The notes under the pieces are model-generated. The model was not told where the DNA came from. It did not search any database and was given only the letters and a program-made list of their open reading frames with translations. A stretch of DNA of 37,758 nucleotides, taken from positions 1-37,758 of the forward strand of contig DATKPC010000096.1 in the NCBI GenBank assembly GCA_035524275.1. Direction: 5' to 3'. Positions within the stretch are counted from its first letter, which is position 1; each line of letters begins with the position of its first letter. Made by a program: the position numbers and the translations under genes. Shown in pieces: positions 8,032 through 16,553 of the stretch. This DNA is from DATKPC01 sp035524275 (GTDB lineage: Bacteria; Pseudomonadota; Gammaproteobacteria; Burkholderiales; Burkholderiaceae_F).

Positions 8032-8650
8032 GCCGCGCCGCCCACGCAGCGGCGGGCGTGCCGCGCGGCTGCGGCGCGCGGCGTGGCGCGCGCTGCTCGT
8101 CGCGGCAGCCACGGTCCCGGTCGCGGTCGCGCACGCGTTCGACCTCGACGAATTGATGCGGATCCTGGCCGACGTCAGGTCGGCGGACGCCACGTTCATC
8201 GAGCGGCGCACCGTGAACCAGATCGGCCGCACGCTCGAATCCGCCGGCCGACTGTCGTATCGCGCGCCCGACACGTTTACCCGCGAGACCCTGCGCCCGC
8301 ACCGGGACAAGCTTGCCGTGAGCGGCAACATCGTGACGATGAGCCAGGGCGATCGCAGCCGAACGATGGAACTCGACGCGGCGCCGGAGGCGCAGGTCAT
8401 GATCGAGGCCATCCGCGGGACGCTGACGGGAAACCGTTCGCTGCTCGAGCGCCACTTCGAGGTGCGGCTGGAGGGGCCGGCCGAGAGCTGGCTGCTTGAG
8501 CTCGTACCGCGCGACGTTCGCCTGCGCGGCCAGGTGGCGCAGCTGCGCGTCTCAGGTCGCCAGGCGAGGGTCCGGGAAGTGGACGTCCGGATGGCCGACG
8601 GCGACCATTCCGAGATGCTGATCGAGCCCGCGATCTCGCCCGCGCCGTGA
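8018..8650 (+). CDS. LolA-like outer-membrane lipoprotein carrier (ApeL-like)
   Basis: The 210-aa protein has a basic N-terminus, a hydrophobic stretch (about 23-37) and a signal-peptidase site near AHA-FD (residue 40). The mature part resembles LolA-type carriers: FDLDELMRILADVRSADATF, then GRLSYRAPDTFTRETLRP and a C-terminal region of alternating beta strands. LolA proteins shuttle hydrophobic molecules through the periplasm in an unclosed beta-barrel. In aryl polyene clusters the homologue is thought to help move the lipid product to the outer membrane with the MMPL exporter encoded next door. The ATG at 8018 overlaps the previous gene by 14 bases, and the stop overlaps the exporter start (GTGA). 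Confidence 0.88.
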   Translation: MRTSEPRRPRSGGRAARLRRAAWRALLVAAATVPVAVAHAFDLDELMRILADVRSADATFIERRTVNQIGRTLESAGRLSYRAPDTFTRETLRPHRDKLAVSGNIVTMSQGDRSRTMELDAAPEAQVMIEAIRGTLTGNRSLLERHFEVRLEGPAESWLLELVPRDVRLRGQVAQLRVSGRQARVREVDVRMADGDHSEMLIEPAISPAP

Positions 8651-11088
8651 GCGCAGCGCCCGACCCGATGCCCGTCGCGGTCGCGGCGGCGCGCCGGCCC
8701 GAGGCCTGGCTCTGGGTGCTCGCCATGGTCGCCGCGCTGGTCGTCGCGGTACGCGCGAACTACGTGGCCGACCTTTCCGCTTTCCTTCCGGCCGCGCCGA
8801 CGGCCGAACAGCGGGTCCTCCTGGAGCAACTTCGAAGCGGCGTGACCTCCCGCATCCTTCTTGTCGGAATCCGCGGCGGTCGCAGCGAGAAGCGCGTCGC
8901 CGCATCGCAGGCGATGGCTGCCGCATTGCGCAGCAGCGGCGAATTCCGCAGCGTCGACAACGGCGACACGTCGGCCTACGGGGAGGCCGGGCAATTCCTG
9001 TTCGACCACCGCTACCTTCTCAGTCCGGCGATCGACGCTCGCCGCTTCACCGTCGACGGCCTTCGCGAAGGCATCGACGATACCGTGGCGCTGCTGGGTA
9101 CCCCGGCGGGGACGCTGATGAAGCCGGTCCTGTGGCGCGATCCGACAGGCGAGACGATCCGGCTGGCAGAAGCGATGCTTCCTGCGCAGGCGCCGCGCAG
9201 CGAGGGGGGCGTCTGGGTATCGCGCAGCGAACCGCGCGCGCTGCTCGTCCTCACGATGCGCGCCGAGGGCGACGATCTGGACGGGCAGGCGCGGGCGATC
9301 GAGGCGGTCCGGCGTGCCTTCGCCGCCGCCGCGGGTTCGGACGGGATGCAGCTCGAAATCTCCGGCCTGGGCGTCTTCGCGGTCCAGGCACGGGCGCAGA
9401 TACGCGGCGAGATCGAGCGGCTCGCCACGGCGGGAACCGCCGCGATCATCGCCCTCCTGTTCGTCGTCTTCGGCTCCTGGCGGGCGCTGCTCGTCGGGAC
9501 GCTGCCGGTCGCCAGCGGCGTCCTTGCCGGTATCGCCGCCGTCAGCCTGGGCTTCGGTCGCGTCCACGGCGTCACGCTCGGTTTCGGCACGACGCTGATC
9601 GGCGAGGCCGTCGACTACGCGATCTATTTCCTCATCCAGTCGCGGCCCGCGGCGGGCCTGTCGACAGGTCGCGGCCGCGGTTACGAAGCCTGGGTGGCGG
9701 GCAAATGGCCGACCGTCCGTCTGGGTTTGTGGACCTCGCTGGCCGGCTTCTCCGCGCTGGTCTTCTCCGGTTTTCCGGGGCTCGCGCAGCTCGGCGTGTT
9801 TTCGCTGGCGGGCCTGGTCGCCGCGGCGTTGACGACCCGTTACGTCCTTCCGCTGCTGGCGCCCGATGGCGCTGCGGCCCTCGGCCTGCGCGGCAGCCTC
9901 GGGCGCGCGACGAGCCGCGCGGCGGCGTGGCTGCCGCGTCGGCGGGTCCTGGTGGTCGCCGTCGTCGCCGCCGCGGTCGCGGCCCTCGCGCACGAGCCTG
10001 CCGCGTGGCGTGGAAACCTCGCGGCCCTCAGTCCGGTGCCGCCGGATGCGCTGAAGCTGGACGCGTCGCTGCGCGCGGACCTCGCAGCGGCCGAGGCGGG
10101 CATCCTCGTCGCGGTCGAGGGCGCCGACGAGGGGCAGGTCCTGCAGCGTGCGGAGGCCGCCGGCGCCCGCCTGGATGCGCTCGTCAGGGACGGGGCGCTG
10201 CTCGGCTACAGCTCCCCGGCAAACCTGCTGCCAAGTCCGGCGACGCAACGGGCACGCGCAGCCGCACTTCCTTCGCGCGAGGTCCTGACGGCGAACCTGG
10301 TGCAGGCCACGCAGGACGGACCGCTGCCGTTCGAGAGGCTCGGCCCGTTCATCGACGACGTCGAATCGGAGCGCGGGTTGCCCGCGATCACCCGGCGGGA
10401 CCTGGCCTCGACGCCGCTTGCCGCCGCGCTCGATGCACAACTCGTTTCCCCGCGGGGTCGGGGTCCGTGGACGGCGCTGATCAATCTTCAGCTGCCGCCT
10501 TCGGCGCCGGGTGCCCAGGCCGGCGACAGCGAACCGGGCCTATCGGACGGCAACCGGCTTCGCGCAGCCCTCGCCGGGCTGCCGGACACGCGGATCGTCG
10601 AAGTCCAGCGGGAACTCGACGCGCTGTACGCGCGCTACTTGCGCGAGGCGCAATGGCAGGCCGCGGTCGGCGCCCTCGTGATCGTGATCCTGCTCGGCGC
10701 CTACCTGCGGTCCGCGACGCGGCTGCTGCGCGTTCTCGTTCCGCTGGCCGCAAGTGAAATCCTGGTCCTGGCCGGTTTCGCGGTCGCGCATGCAGCCCTC
10801 GGCGTGCTCCACCTCGTCGGGCTATTGCTCGTCGTTGCCGTCGGTTCGAACTATGCGCTGTTCTTCGATCACCTGCGCGAGCGGGGCGACGCCGACGCCG
10901 ATACGCTCGCCTCGCTGTTCGTCGCCAATTTGACGACGGTCATTTCGTTCGGGCTGCTCGCCACCTCCGACGTGCCGGCGCTTTCGGCCGTGGGGATGGT
11001 CGTCGCGCCCGGCGCGGCGCTGGCGCTCGTGCTGTCGGCGGCGCTGATCGGCGTGAAGCCGCGGGCGGAGAGTGCCGCGCATGGCTGA
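8647..11088 (+). CDS. MMPL/RND-family exporter (ApeM-like)
   Basis: This 813-aa inner-membrane transporter has the MMPL/RND duplicated layout: an N-terminal helix (19-36), a large periplasmic domain, a helical bundle from about 260, then a second periplasmic domain and second bundle from about 670. The first bundle keeps the acidic GEAVDY motif (Asp323-Tyr324), which is expected for proton coupling. At the equivalent place in the second bundle the motif is GSNY (Asn735-Tyr736), so only one acidic relay residue is visible. It should export the aryl polyene lipid to the periplasm, working with the LolA-like protein encoded just before it. GTG at 8647 makes a four-base overlap with the LolA stop, and the 3' end overlaps the deacetylase start by eight bases. 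Confidence 0.92.
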   Translation: MSAAPDPMPVAVAAARRPEAWLWVLAMVAALVVAVRANYVADLSAFLPAAPTAEQRVLLEQLRSGVTSRILLVGIRGGRSEKRVAASQAMAAALRSSGEFRSVDNGDTSAYGEAGQFLFDHRYLLSPAIDARRFTVDGLREGIDDTVALLGTPAGTLMKPVLWRDPTGETIRLAEAMLPAQAPRSEGGVWVSRSEPRALLVLTMRAEGDDLDGQARAIEAVRRAFAAAAGSDGMQLEISGLGVFAVQARAQIRGEIERLATAGTAAIIALLFVVFGSWRALLVGTLPVASGVLAGIAAVSLGFGRVHGVTLGFGTTLIGEAVDYAIYFLIQSRPAAGLSTGRGRGYEAWVAGKWPTVRLGLWTSLAGFSALVFSGFPGLAQLGVFSLAGLVAAALTTRYVLPLLAPDGAAALGLRGSLGRATSRAAAWLPRRRVLVVAVVAAAVAALAHEPAAWRGNLAALSPVPPDALKLDASLRADLAAAEAGILVAVEGADEGQVLQRAEAAGARLDALVRDGALLGYSSPANLLPSPATQRARAAALPSREVLTANLVQATQDGPLPFERLGPFIDDVESERGLPAITRRDLASTPLAAALDAQLVSPRGRGPWTALINLQLPPSAPGAQAGDSEPGLSDGNRLRAALAGLPDTRIVEVQRELDALYARYLREAQWQAAVGALVIVILLGAYLRSATRLLRVLVPLAASEILVLAGFAVAHAALGVLHLVGLLLVVAVGSNYALFFDHLRERGDADADTLASLFVANLTTVISFGLLATSDVPALSAVGMVVAPGAALALVLSAALIGVKPRAESAAHG

Positions 11089-11929
11089 GCCCGCCGCCGT
11101 CGATCGGCCCGCCGGCCGCTGGCGATGGCCGCCGCTGCTGCAGGCGAGCGTCGCCGGCCACGGCGGTGCGGCGCTGCTTGCGGCCTGGGAACCGCGGGCG
11201 TGGCCATGGATCCTCGCCGCCGTCGTCGCCGACCACGCGTTGATATCGGCCGCGGGCCTGTGGCCGCGCTCGAACTGGCTGGGCGCGAACCTGACCCGAC
11301 TGCCGGCGGCCTCCGCGCGCCGCGGCGAGGTCGCGCTGACGATCGACGACGGTCCGGATCCCGAGGTGACGCCGCGCGTCCTCGAGCTGCTGCGGGCCGC
11401 AGGGGTCCGCGCGACGTTCTTCTGCATCGCCGCTCGGGCACGCGCTCACCCGGACGTCGTGCGCGAGATCGTGCGCCAGGGTCACAGCGTGCAGAACCAC
11501 AGCGAGAGCCATCGGCACGATTTTTCGCTGCTGGGGCCCGCCGCGATGGCTCGGGAGATCGCGGCTGCGCAGTCGTCGCTGCAGGAACTCGCGGGCGAGG
11601 CGCCGCGTTTCTTCCGCGCACCGGCCGGCCTGCGCAATCCGTTCCTGGATCCGGTCCTCCACCGGATGCGGCTGCGGCTTGCGAGCTGGACGCGGCGAGG
11701 CTTCGATACGCGCGCGAGCGATCCACGGCGCGTCCTCGCGCGATTGACGCGCGGCCTGGCGGCGGGCGATATCCTCCTGCTGCACGATGGCCATGCCGCG
11801 AGGTGCGCGGACGGCGGGCCGGTGATCCTGGCGGTGCTGCCACCGCTGATCGAGGCCTGCCGCGCCGCGCGGCTGGTCCCGGTCACGCTTCCGCACGCGA
11901 TGGACGACGGCGCGGCTGACATGCCATGA
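11081..11929 (+). CDS. Polysaccharide deacetylase family protein with N-terminal membrane anchor
   Basis: The 282-aa protein has a NodB-homology carbohydrate esterase 4 domain. Motif 1 is TIDDGPDP (87-94, Asp89 base and Asp90 metal ligand), motif 2 is NHSESH (His140 and His144 metal ligands), motif 3 is RAPAG (179-183) and the last His lies in LLLHDGH (232-238). All catalytic elements are present, so N- or O-deacetylation of a sugar or peptide-like substrate is expected. Two hydrophobic stretches (about 21-36 and 42-60) suggest an anchor in the inner membrane. The gene overlaps the exporter by eight bases and the methyltransferase by ATGA, so it belongs to the operon. Its substrate is not known; a glycan carrier or head group of the polyene is a guess. 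Confidence 0.9.
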   Translation: MAEPAAVDRPAGRWRWPPLLQASVAGHGGAALLAAWEPRAWPWILAAVVADHALISAAGLWPRSNWLGANLTRLPAASARRGEVALTIDDGPDPEVTPRVLELLRAAGVRATFFCIAARARAHPDVVREIVRQGHSVQNHSESHRHDFSLLGPAAMAREIAAAQSSLQELAGEAPRFFRAPAGLRNPFLDPVLHRMRLRLASWTRRGFDTRASDPRRVLARLTRGLAAGDILLLHDGHAARCADGGPVILAVLPPLIEACRAARLVPVTLPHAMDDGAADMP

Positions 11930-12729
11930 AGGACAGGATGGACGACCCGCTGACTCCCCGGCCGCGCGCCGCGGACGTGAACGTCGCGACGAAGTTCCGG
12001 AGCGCCGACGACGCTTGGCGCGCGCTGCGCGCGGCCGCCTGCGCACCGTATCGCAGCGCCGGGCACTTCGCGTGGCATTTCGCGCGCGGAAAATTGCGCA
12101 TCGACCCGGTCTTTCGCCACCTGCTGCGCGAGGGCCTCATCCCGCCCGACAGTCGGGTGCTCGACATCGGCTGCGGCCAGGGACTCCTCGCGAGCCTCCT
12201 CGCCGAAAGCGAACGCCTGGCGCGCGAGGGCGCGTGGCCGGCGGCGTGGGGTTCGCCGCCGCGCGGCGTTCGCGTCACCGGGATCGAGCGGATGCCGCGC
12301 GACGTCGAGCGGGCGCGGCGCGCGCTCGGCAATCGCGCGACATTCGTCTGCGGCGACATGCGGGAGCTTCCTTTTCCGGCCGCCGACGTCGTCGTCCTGC
12401 TCGACGTCCTGCACTACATACCGATCGCCGAACAGGATCGCGTCCTGGGCCGGATACGCGCGCTGCTGCCGGAGCGAGGCCGCCTGTTGCTGCGTGTCGG
12501 CGACGCGGCCGCTCGCGTCGGATTTGCGACCAGCCAGTGGGTCGACCGCATCGTGACGCGGGTCAGGGGTCACCGCGTCTCGCCGACGTTCTGCCGTCCG
12601 CTGCCGATCTGGGTGCGGCGGCTGAAGGATTTCGGCTTCGACGTCGAAGCGCGACCGATGAGCAGCGGGACGCCGTTCGCGAACGTACTGCTCGTCGCCC
12701 GCGCCACGGCCGCCGGGGGCCCCCGATGA
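11926..12729 (+). CDS. Class I SAM-dependent methyltransferase
   Basis: The 267-aa protein has a Rossmann-type methyltransferase core. Motif I is VLDIGCGQG (78-86), followed by an acidic residue at the end of strand 2 (GIERM), GDMRELPF for motif II and VVVLLDVLHYI for motif IV. It most likely methylates the aromatic head group or a carboxyl/hydroxyl group of the aryl polyene, as the ApeD-type methyltransferases are thought to do. It is cytoplasmic in appearance. The start overlaps the deacetylase stop as ATGA, and the stop overlaps the next ATG in the same way, so the three genes are translationally coupled. Another in-frame ATG five codons later is possible. Confidence 0.9.
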   Translation: MKDRMDDPLTPRPRAADVNVATKFRSADDAWRALRAAACAPYRSAGHFAWHFARGKLRIDPVFRHLLREGLIPPDSRVLDIGCGQGLLASLLAESERLAREGAWPAAWGSPPRGVRVTGIERMPRDVERARRALGNRATFVCGDMRELPFPAADVVVLLDVLHYIPIAEQDRVLGRIRALLPERGRLLLRVGDAAARVGFATSQWVDRIVTRVRGHRVSPTFCRPLPIWVRRLKDFGFDVEARPMSSGTPFANVLLVARATAAGGPR

Positions 12730-13220
12730 ACGATGCGCCGGGCGCGAAGCGATGGCTACCGGACCGCGAGCGGCTGGAGGAACTGATTCCGCATCGTTTC
12801 CGGATGTGCCTGCTCGATCGGGTCGTCGATTGGGATGACGCCGGCATCCGTTGCGAAGCCGTCAGCCACCGCGAGCCCGACAACCCATTGCGCACGGCGT
12901 CCGGCCTGTTGTCGGTCGCCGGCATCGAATACGCCGCGCAAGCGATGGCCCTTCACGGCGGGCTGCTCGCGGACCGCGACGGCACCAGTGCCTCGCCCGG
13001 CTATCTGGCCAGCGCGCGCGCCGTCGAACTGCACCGGATGCGGCTCGACGACCTCGATGGGCCGCTCGTCGTGACCGCGCAGCGGGAGGCCGGCGACGAG
13101 CGACAGATCCTTTACTCCTTCCGCCTCGCGCACGGTGACGCGGTTGTCGTCGAGGGGCGCGCGGCGGTCGTGCTCGATGCGTTGCCGGTCGCGCCTGGCG
13201 TCGGCGCCGCGAGACGATGA
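12726..13220 (+). CDS. 3-hydroxyacyl-ACP dehydratase (ApeP-like)
   Basis: The 164-aa hotdog protein keeps both catalytic elements of the FabA/FabZ superfamily: PHRFRMCLLDRV with His23 and GIEYAAQAMALHGG with Glu68. It should dehydrate the 3-hydroxyacyl intermediates so that double bonds build up along the polyene. It lacks a clear GHFPG loop, which is present instead in the short partner at 6647-6967. The two may form a mixed dehydratase, although this is inference from motif content. The start is fixed by an ATGA overlap with the methyltransferase stop, and the stop overlaps the ketoreductase ATG in the same manner. Confidence 0.9.
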   Translation: MNDAPGAKRWLPDRERLEELIPHRFRMCLLDRVVDWDDAGIRCEAVSHREPDNPLRTASGLLSVAGIEYAAQAMALHGGLLADRDGTSASPGYLASARAVELHRMRLDDLDGPLVVTAQREAGDERQILYSFRLAHGDAVVVEGRAAVVLDALPVAPGVGAARR

Positions 13221-13990
13221 CGTCCATGGAACAGCGCGACGCAGCCACCGCGGCTTCCGCGCTCGACGGCCGTCGCGCGCTCGTGACGGGAGCCAGCGGC
13301 GACCTCGGCCAGGCGATCGCGCGACGCCTCGCGCGCGAGGGCGCCCACGTGATCGTCCATGCGAACCGGCGGCTGGCGTCGGCGCAGGACGTCGCGAGAC
13401 GGATCGCCGACGACGGCGGCCGCGCGGAGGCGGTCGCGTTCGATGTCACCGACCGCGAAGCGACGCGGCGGGAACTGGAGCGGCTGCTGGCGGCGGGTCC
13501 GGTGCACATCGTCGTCAACAATGCCGGCCTTCACGACGACGCGGTGTTTCCGGGCATGCAGCCGGCGCAATGGGACCGGGTCATCGACGTCTCGCTCAAC
13601 GGCTTCTACAACGTCACGCAGCCGCTGGCGTTGCCGATGATCCGCGCGCGCTGGGGGAGGATCATCAGCATCAGCTCGATCGCGGGTCTCGTCGGCAACC
13701 GCGGCCAGGTCAATTACGCCGCGGCGAAGGCGGCGCTGCATGGTGCGACGCGGGCCCTGTCGCTCGAAGTCGCGAGCCGCGGCGTGACGGTCAATGCGGT
13801 GGCCCCCGGGATCATCGCTTCGGCGATGGCGGACGCGGCATTCGACGCGAAACGCATCGCCGAACTCGTTCCGGCAAAGCGCGCCGGGACGCCGGACGAA
13901 GTCGCCGCCCTGGTCGCCTTTCTCGCCGGGCCGGAAGCGGGCTACATCAGCGGGCAGGTCATCTCGATAAACGGCGGCCTCGCAGGCTGA
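13217..13990 (+). CDS. 3-oxoacyl-ACP reductase, FabG-like SDR (ApeQ-like)
   Basis: The 257-aa protein is a short-chain dehydrogenase/reductase. It has the TGASGDLG cofactor loop (24-31), NNAG (101-104), and the catalytic Ser153/154 of SISSIAG with Tyr167 and Lys171 in NYAAAKAAL. It reduces the 3-keto group after each condensation with NADPH. Aryl polyene clusters usually contain one such dedicated ketoreductase. The start is set by ATGA overlap with the dehydratase; a second ATG lies three codons later. This is the last gene of block A, and its stop is 19 bases from the stop of the convergent acyltransferase, leaving little room for separate terminators. Confidence 0.94.
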   Translation: MTSMEQRDAATAASALDGRRALVTGASGDLGQAIARRLAREGAHVIVHANRRLASAQDVARRIADDGGRAEAVAFDVTDREATRRELERLLAAGPVHIVVNNAGLHDDAVFPGMQPAQWDRVIDVSLNGFYNVTQPLALPMIRARWGRIISISSIAGLVGNRGQVNYAAAKAALHGATRALSLEVASRGVTVNAVAPGIIASAMADAAFDAKRIAELVPAKRAGTPDEVAALVAFLAGPEAGYISGQVISINGGLAG

Positions 13991-14009
13991 TGCCGTAGAT
14001 CCCCGGCGT

Positions 14010-14792
14010 TCAGGCGCCGAGTTCGCCGCGAAAATAGGCTTCGAGCGCCGCGAGCTGGCCGCGATGGTCGGGGTCCGGCGCGAAGCGTCGGCCGAGTCGC
14101 AGGTGGAAGACGATCGGGAAGCGGGCCGCCTTCCAGATCGGCCACCCCTTGCACAGGTACGGCGAGCGCGCATCGATGATCACGGCCTGGATCGGCGCCC
14201 CGGCGCGGTGCGCGATCGTGCTGACGCCCGGGCGAAAGCGGTTGAGCCGGCCACCGACGGAGCGGGTGCCCTCCGGGAACAGCACCAGTTGCCCGCCTTC
14301 GCGGACGCCTTCGACGGCCACCTGCAGCATGTCGCGGGGAGAATCGTTCGCGACGTAGCGCGCGAGGCGCGCGCCGGCGCTGAGGAACGGATTGCGCATC
14401 AGCGACGCCTTCATGATGCAGAAGCTGCGTGGCAGCCGAGCCACGATGGCCAGCGCGTCCAGCATGCTCGGGTGGTTCGCCGCGATGACGAGTCCGCCGG
14501 GTTCGCGCGACAGGACGTCGAGCGCCGAGGCATCGATCCGCACCAGGCCGCCGAGGCGCGCGCAGGACCAGAAAAAGCGGTAGCCGTACGCGATCGCCGC
14601 GCGGCCGACGCGGCGGCCGGTCGCCGGCGGCAGCAGCGGGTAGAGCACGAAGGCGGCGATGTTCCACGCCAGCGAGCCGAGCCCCAGCCCGAGCAGGAAG
14701 ATCCACATCCAGGGCGCCAGAAGGACGACCAGGACCCGCGCGCCGGGCCGGCGGCGCAGGGCGTGTCCGGTGGCGTCGCTGGCGCGGATCAA
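14010..14792 (-). CDS. 1-acyl-glycerol-3-phosphate acyltransferase family protein (ApeB-like)
   Basis: The 260-aa protein is a PlsC-type acyltransferase. It has the catalytic block NHPSMLD (NHX4D), FPEGTRS (block III) and a hydrophobic N-terminal segment (LVVLLAPWMWIFLLGLGLG) for membrane attachment. It probably transfers an acyl or aryl-polyenoyl chain to a glycerol- or sugar-based anchor at the inner membrane. The TTG at 14792 is chosen because it forms a TTGA overlap with the stop of the upstream flavoprotein gene; an ATG at 14708 is an alternative but would cut into the membrane segment. It is the second gene of the minus-strand block B. Confidence 0.85.
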   Translation of the reverse strand: MIRASDATGHALRRRPGARVLVVLLAPWMWIFLLGLGLGSLAWNIAAFVLYPLLPPATGRRVGRAAIAYGYRFFWSCARLGGLVRIDASALDVLSREPGGLVIAANHPSMLDALAIVARLPRSFCIMKASLMRNPFLSAGARLARYVANDSPRDMLQVAVEGVREGGQLVLFPEGTRSVGGRLNRFRPGVSTIAHRAGAPIQAVIIDARSPYLCKGWPIWKAARFPIVFHLRLGRRFAPDPDHRGQLAALEAYFRGELGA

Positions 14793-16105
14793 GGGGCGAT
14801 CACGCCGACATCGCGGATGTCGGCCCTGCGGCGCCGCCACGCCCGCCACGTGCGGCCGGGATGGAGCGCGGAGACGAGGTAGTAGAGCACCTTCATCAGC
14901 TTCAACGTCGGCCAGATCGGCGTATCGCCGTAGATGTCGCCGGCAAGCAGCGACAGCAGCGCCTCCTTCAGACGCATCGGATTGCCGGGCGTCATGAAGA
15001 ACTCGCGCATCGTCGGATTCGTGACGCGGTAGATGAACCAGCTGAACTGCCGCGGCCCATGCTGCGCCAACGCCTCGAAGCGGCGCCTCGCTCGCGCCGC
15101 CTCGCGCGGCCGGTCGAGCGTCGTTTCGACGAGGTCGACGGCGGCGTAGGCGCTCTTCATCGCGAGGAATACGCCGGAGGAGAACACCGGGTCGATGAAG
15201 GCATAGGCGTCGCCGATCATCGCCCAGCGCGGCCCGGTGCATCGCGAACTGGCGTAGGCGTAGTTGCCCGTGGCATGGATCCGACCCTCGACGAGTTCGG
15301 CGTCCTTGAGGCGATCGTGGAGTGCCGGGCACAGCGCCACCGTATCGCGGAAGAATTCCGGCAGCGGCTTCGTTCGCGACTTGAGGTAGCGCGGCCAGCA
15401 GACCGCACCGACGCTCGTCGTGCCGTCGGCGAGCGGTATGAACCAGAACCAGCCATGAGGAAACCAGAGGATCGAGATATGGCCCTCGCGGGCCTCCGGC
15501 AGGCGCCGCGCGCCGGTGAAGTGCGCGTACAGCGCGGCGCTGTTGTGGCGCCGGTTGCGTCGTTTCGTGCCGAGTTGACCCGCCAGCAACGTGTCGCGTC
15601 CCGACGCATCGACGACGTAGCGGGCCCGGCAGGCCTGCGTCGAGCCGTTGTCGCCGACCACGCGCGCCAGCGCGCCGGCCGCGTCGAAGTCGACGCGTTC
15701 GACGCGCCAGCCCTCGATCGCGCGCGCGCCGAGGCGGCCGGCGTGGCGGAACAGCAATTCGTCGAATTCGGAGCGGCGCACATGCCAGGCGAAGGGCATC
15801 GACCTGTTCCATGCCTCGCGGAACTCGACGACCGAAGGCGCTTCGTGGTTCGGCGAGACGAACTCGACGCCGAGTTTGCGCATTCCGATCCGCGCGACGT
15901 CGTCGGCGAGCCCGAGGTCCTGGAGCAGGGGCACGTTGGCCGGCAGCAGCGACTCGCCGATATGGAAGCGCGGATGACGCGACTTTTCGACGAGCGTCAC
16001 GTCTCGTCCGCGGCGGGCGAGCAGGGCGGCGAGCGTCGCGCCGGCCGGCCCGCCGCCGACGATCAGCACGTCGCATTCCGCGGGCGGCGCCTTCGTCTCC
16101 GGCAT
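14789..16105 (-). CDS. Flavin-dependent halogenase-like FAD protein
   Basis: From the ATG at 16105 this is a 438-aa flavoprotein. It has GGGPAG (17-22) for FAD binding, GES (50-52), DASGRD (166-171), and GDAYAFIDPVFSSG as the second FAD motif. WFWFIP at 219-224 fits the WxWxIP signature used to tell flavin-dependent halogenases from monooxygenases, and Lys77 in MRKLGVEF lies where the halogenase catalytic Lys is expected. A role in halogenating the aryl ring or polyene, as in brominated xanthomonadins, is therefore likely. The frame stays open to 16300, so starts at 16240 (ATG) or 16300 (GTG) cannot be excluded; the extra residues look low-complexity. Block B is transcribed away from block C. 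Confidence 0.85.
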   Translation of the reverse strand: MPETKAPPAECDVLIVGGGPAGATLAALLARRGRDVTLVEKSRHPRFHIGESLLPANVPLLQDLGLADDVARIGMRKLGVEFVSPNHEAPSVVEFREAWNRSMPFAWHVRRSEFDELLFRHAGRLGARAIEGWRVERVDFDAAGALARVVGDNGSTQACRARYVVDASGRDTLLAGQLGTKRRNRRHNSAALYAHFTGARRLPEAREGHISILWFPHGWFWFIPLADGTTSVGAVCWPRYLKSRTKPLPEFFRDTVALCPALHDRLKDAELVEGRIHATGNYAYASSRCTGPRWAMIGDAYAFIDPVFSSGVFLAMKSAYAAVDLVETTLDRPREAARARRRFEALAQHGPRQFSWFIYRVTNPTMREFFMTPGNPMRLKEALLSLLAGDIYGDTPIWPTLKLMKVLYYLVSALHPGRTWRAWRRRRADIRDVGVIAP

Positions 16106-16553
16106 GGCGGTCGCGGGCAGGTGGCTCGACAGCGCCGCGGCGTCGATGTTCGGACAGGGCATTCGGGCGGGGTCCGGTCCGGCGGGCACGGCCGGATCCC
16201 GGGGATCGGCCGCCGACGTCTTCGGCGAGGCGACGTGCATATTTCGTGGTGGCGTGGAAAGCGCCGGCAACGAGCCGACGACACGACGGGCCGACGGCAC
16301 CGGCCGGCGGCGGCAGCGTCATTTTAGGGGTTGTTCTGCGGCGGCGGGGGCATCGCGCATGCCCGGCGCGAACCGGCGGCGCCTGCGGTCGCCCGCCGGC
16401 GCCCGCGTGTCAGGTGCCGCGGGTTAAGATCAGCCCTCGCCTTTCGAGCTACGCGCTCTCGACACCTGACGGGACGCGGATCGACGCGACCGCGCGCGGA
16501 CGTTCGGTTTTCCTCGGGGGCGGGCGTGCCTCGACGGCGCAACGTTCCAGACC
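16106..16553. promoter_or_regulatory. Divergent intergenic region between aryl polyene blocks B and C
   Basis: This 448-base gap separates the halogenase-like gene (minus strand) from the ketosynthase gene (plus strand). ATTTTA at 16321-16326 reads TAAAAT on the minus strand and is a good -10 candidate for block B. TAAGAT at 16425-16430 is a -10 candidate for block C, which would give a leader of about 118 bases. No convincing -35 elements were seen. Part of the interval (16106-16300) is open in the halogenase frame and could be coding if an upstream start is used. No other gene was found. Confidence 0.45.

Noticed and set aside
6265..10440. A 1391-codon open frame on the minus strand, covering the dehydratase to exporter genes
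   Set aside because: The protein is Arg/Asp/Gln-rich without domain motifs, and the plus strand has clear families with conserved motifs throughout. It is an antisense shadow caused by high GC content.
14861..16327. A 488-codon plus-strand frame opposite the halogenase-like gene
   Set aside because: It shows no recognisable domain and lies fully antisense to a gene with intact FAD motifs. Third-position bias favours the minus strand.
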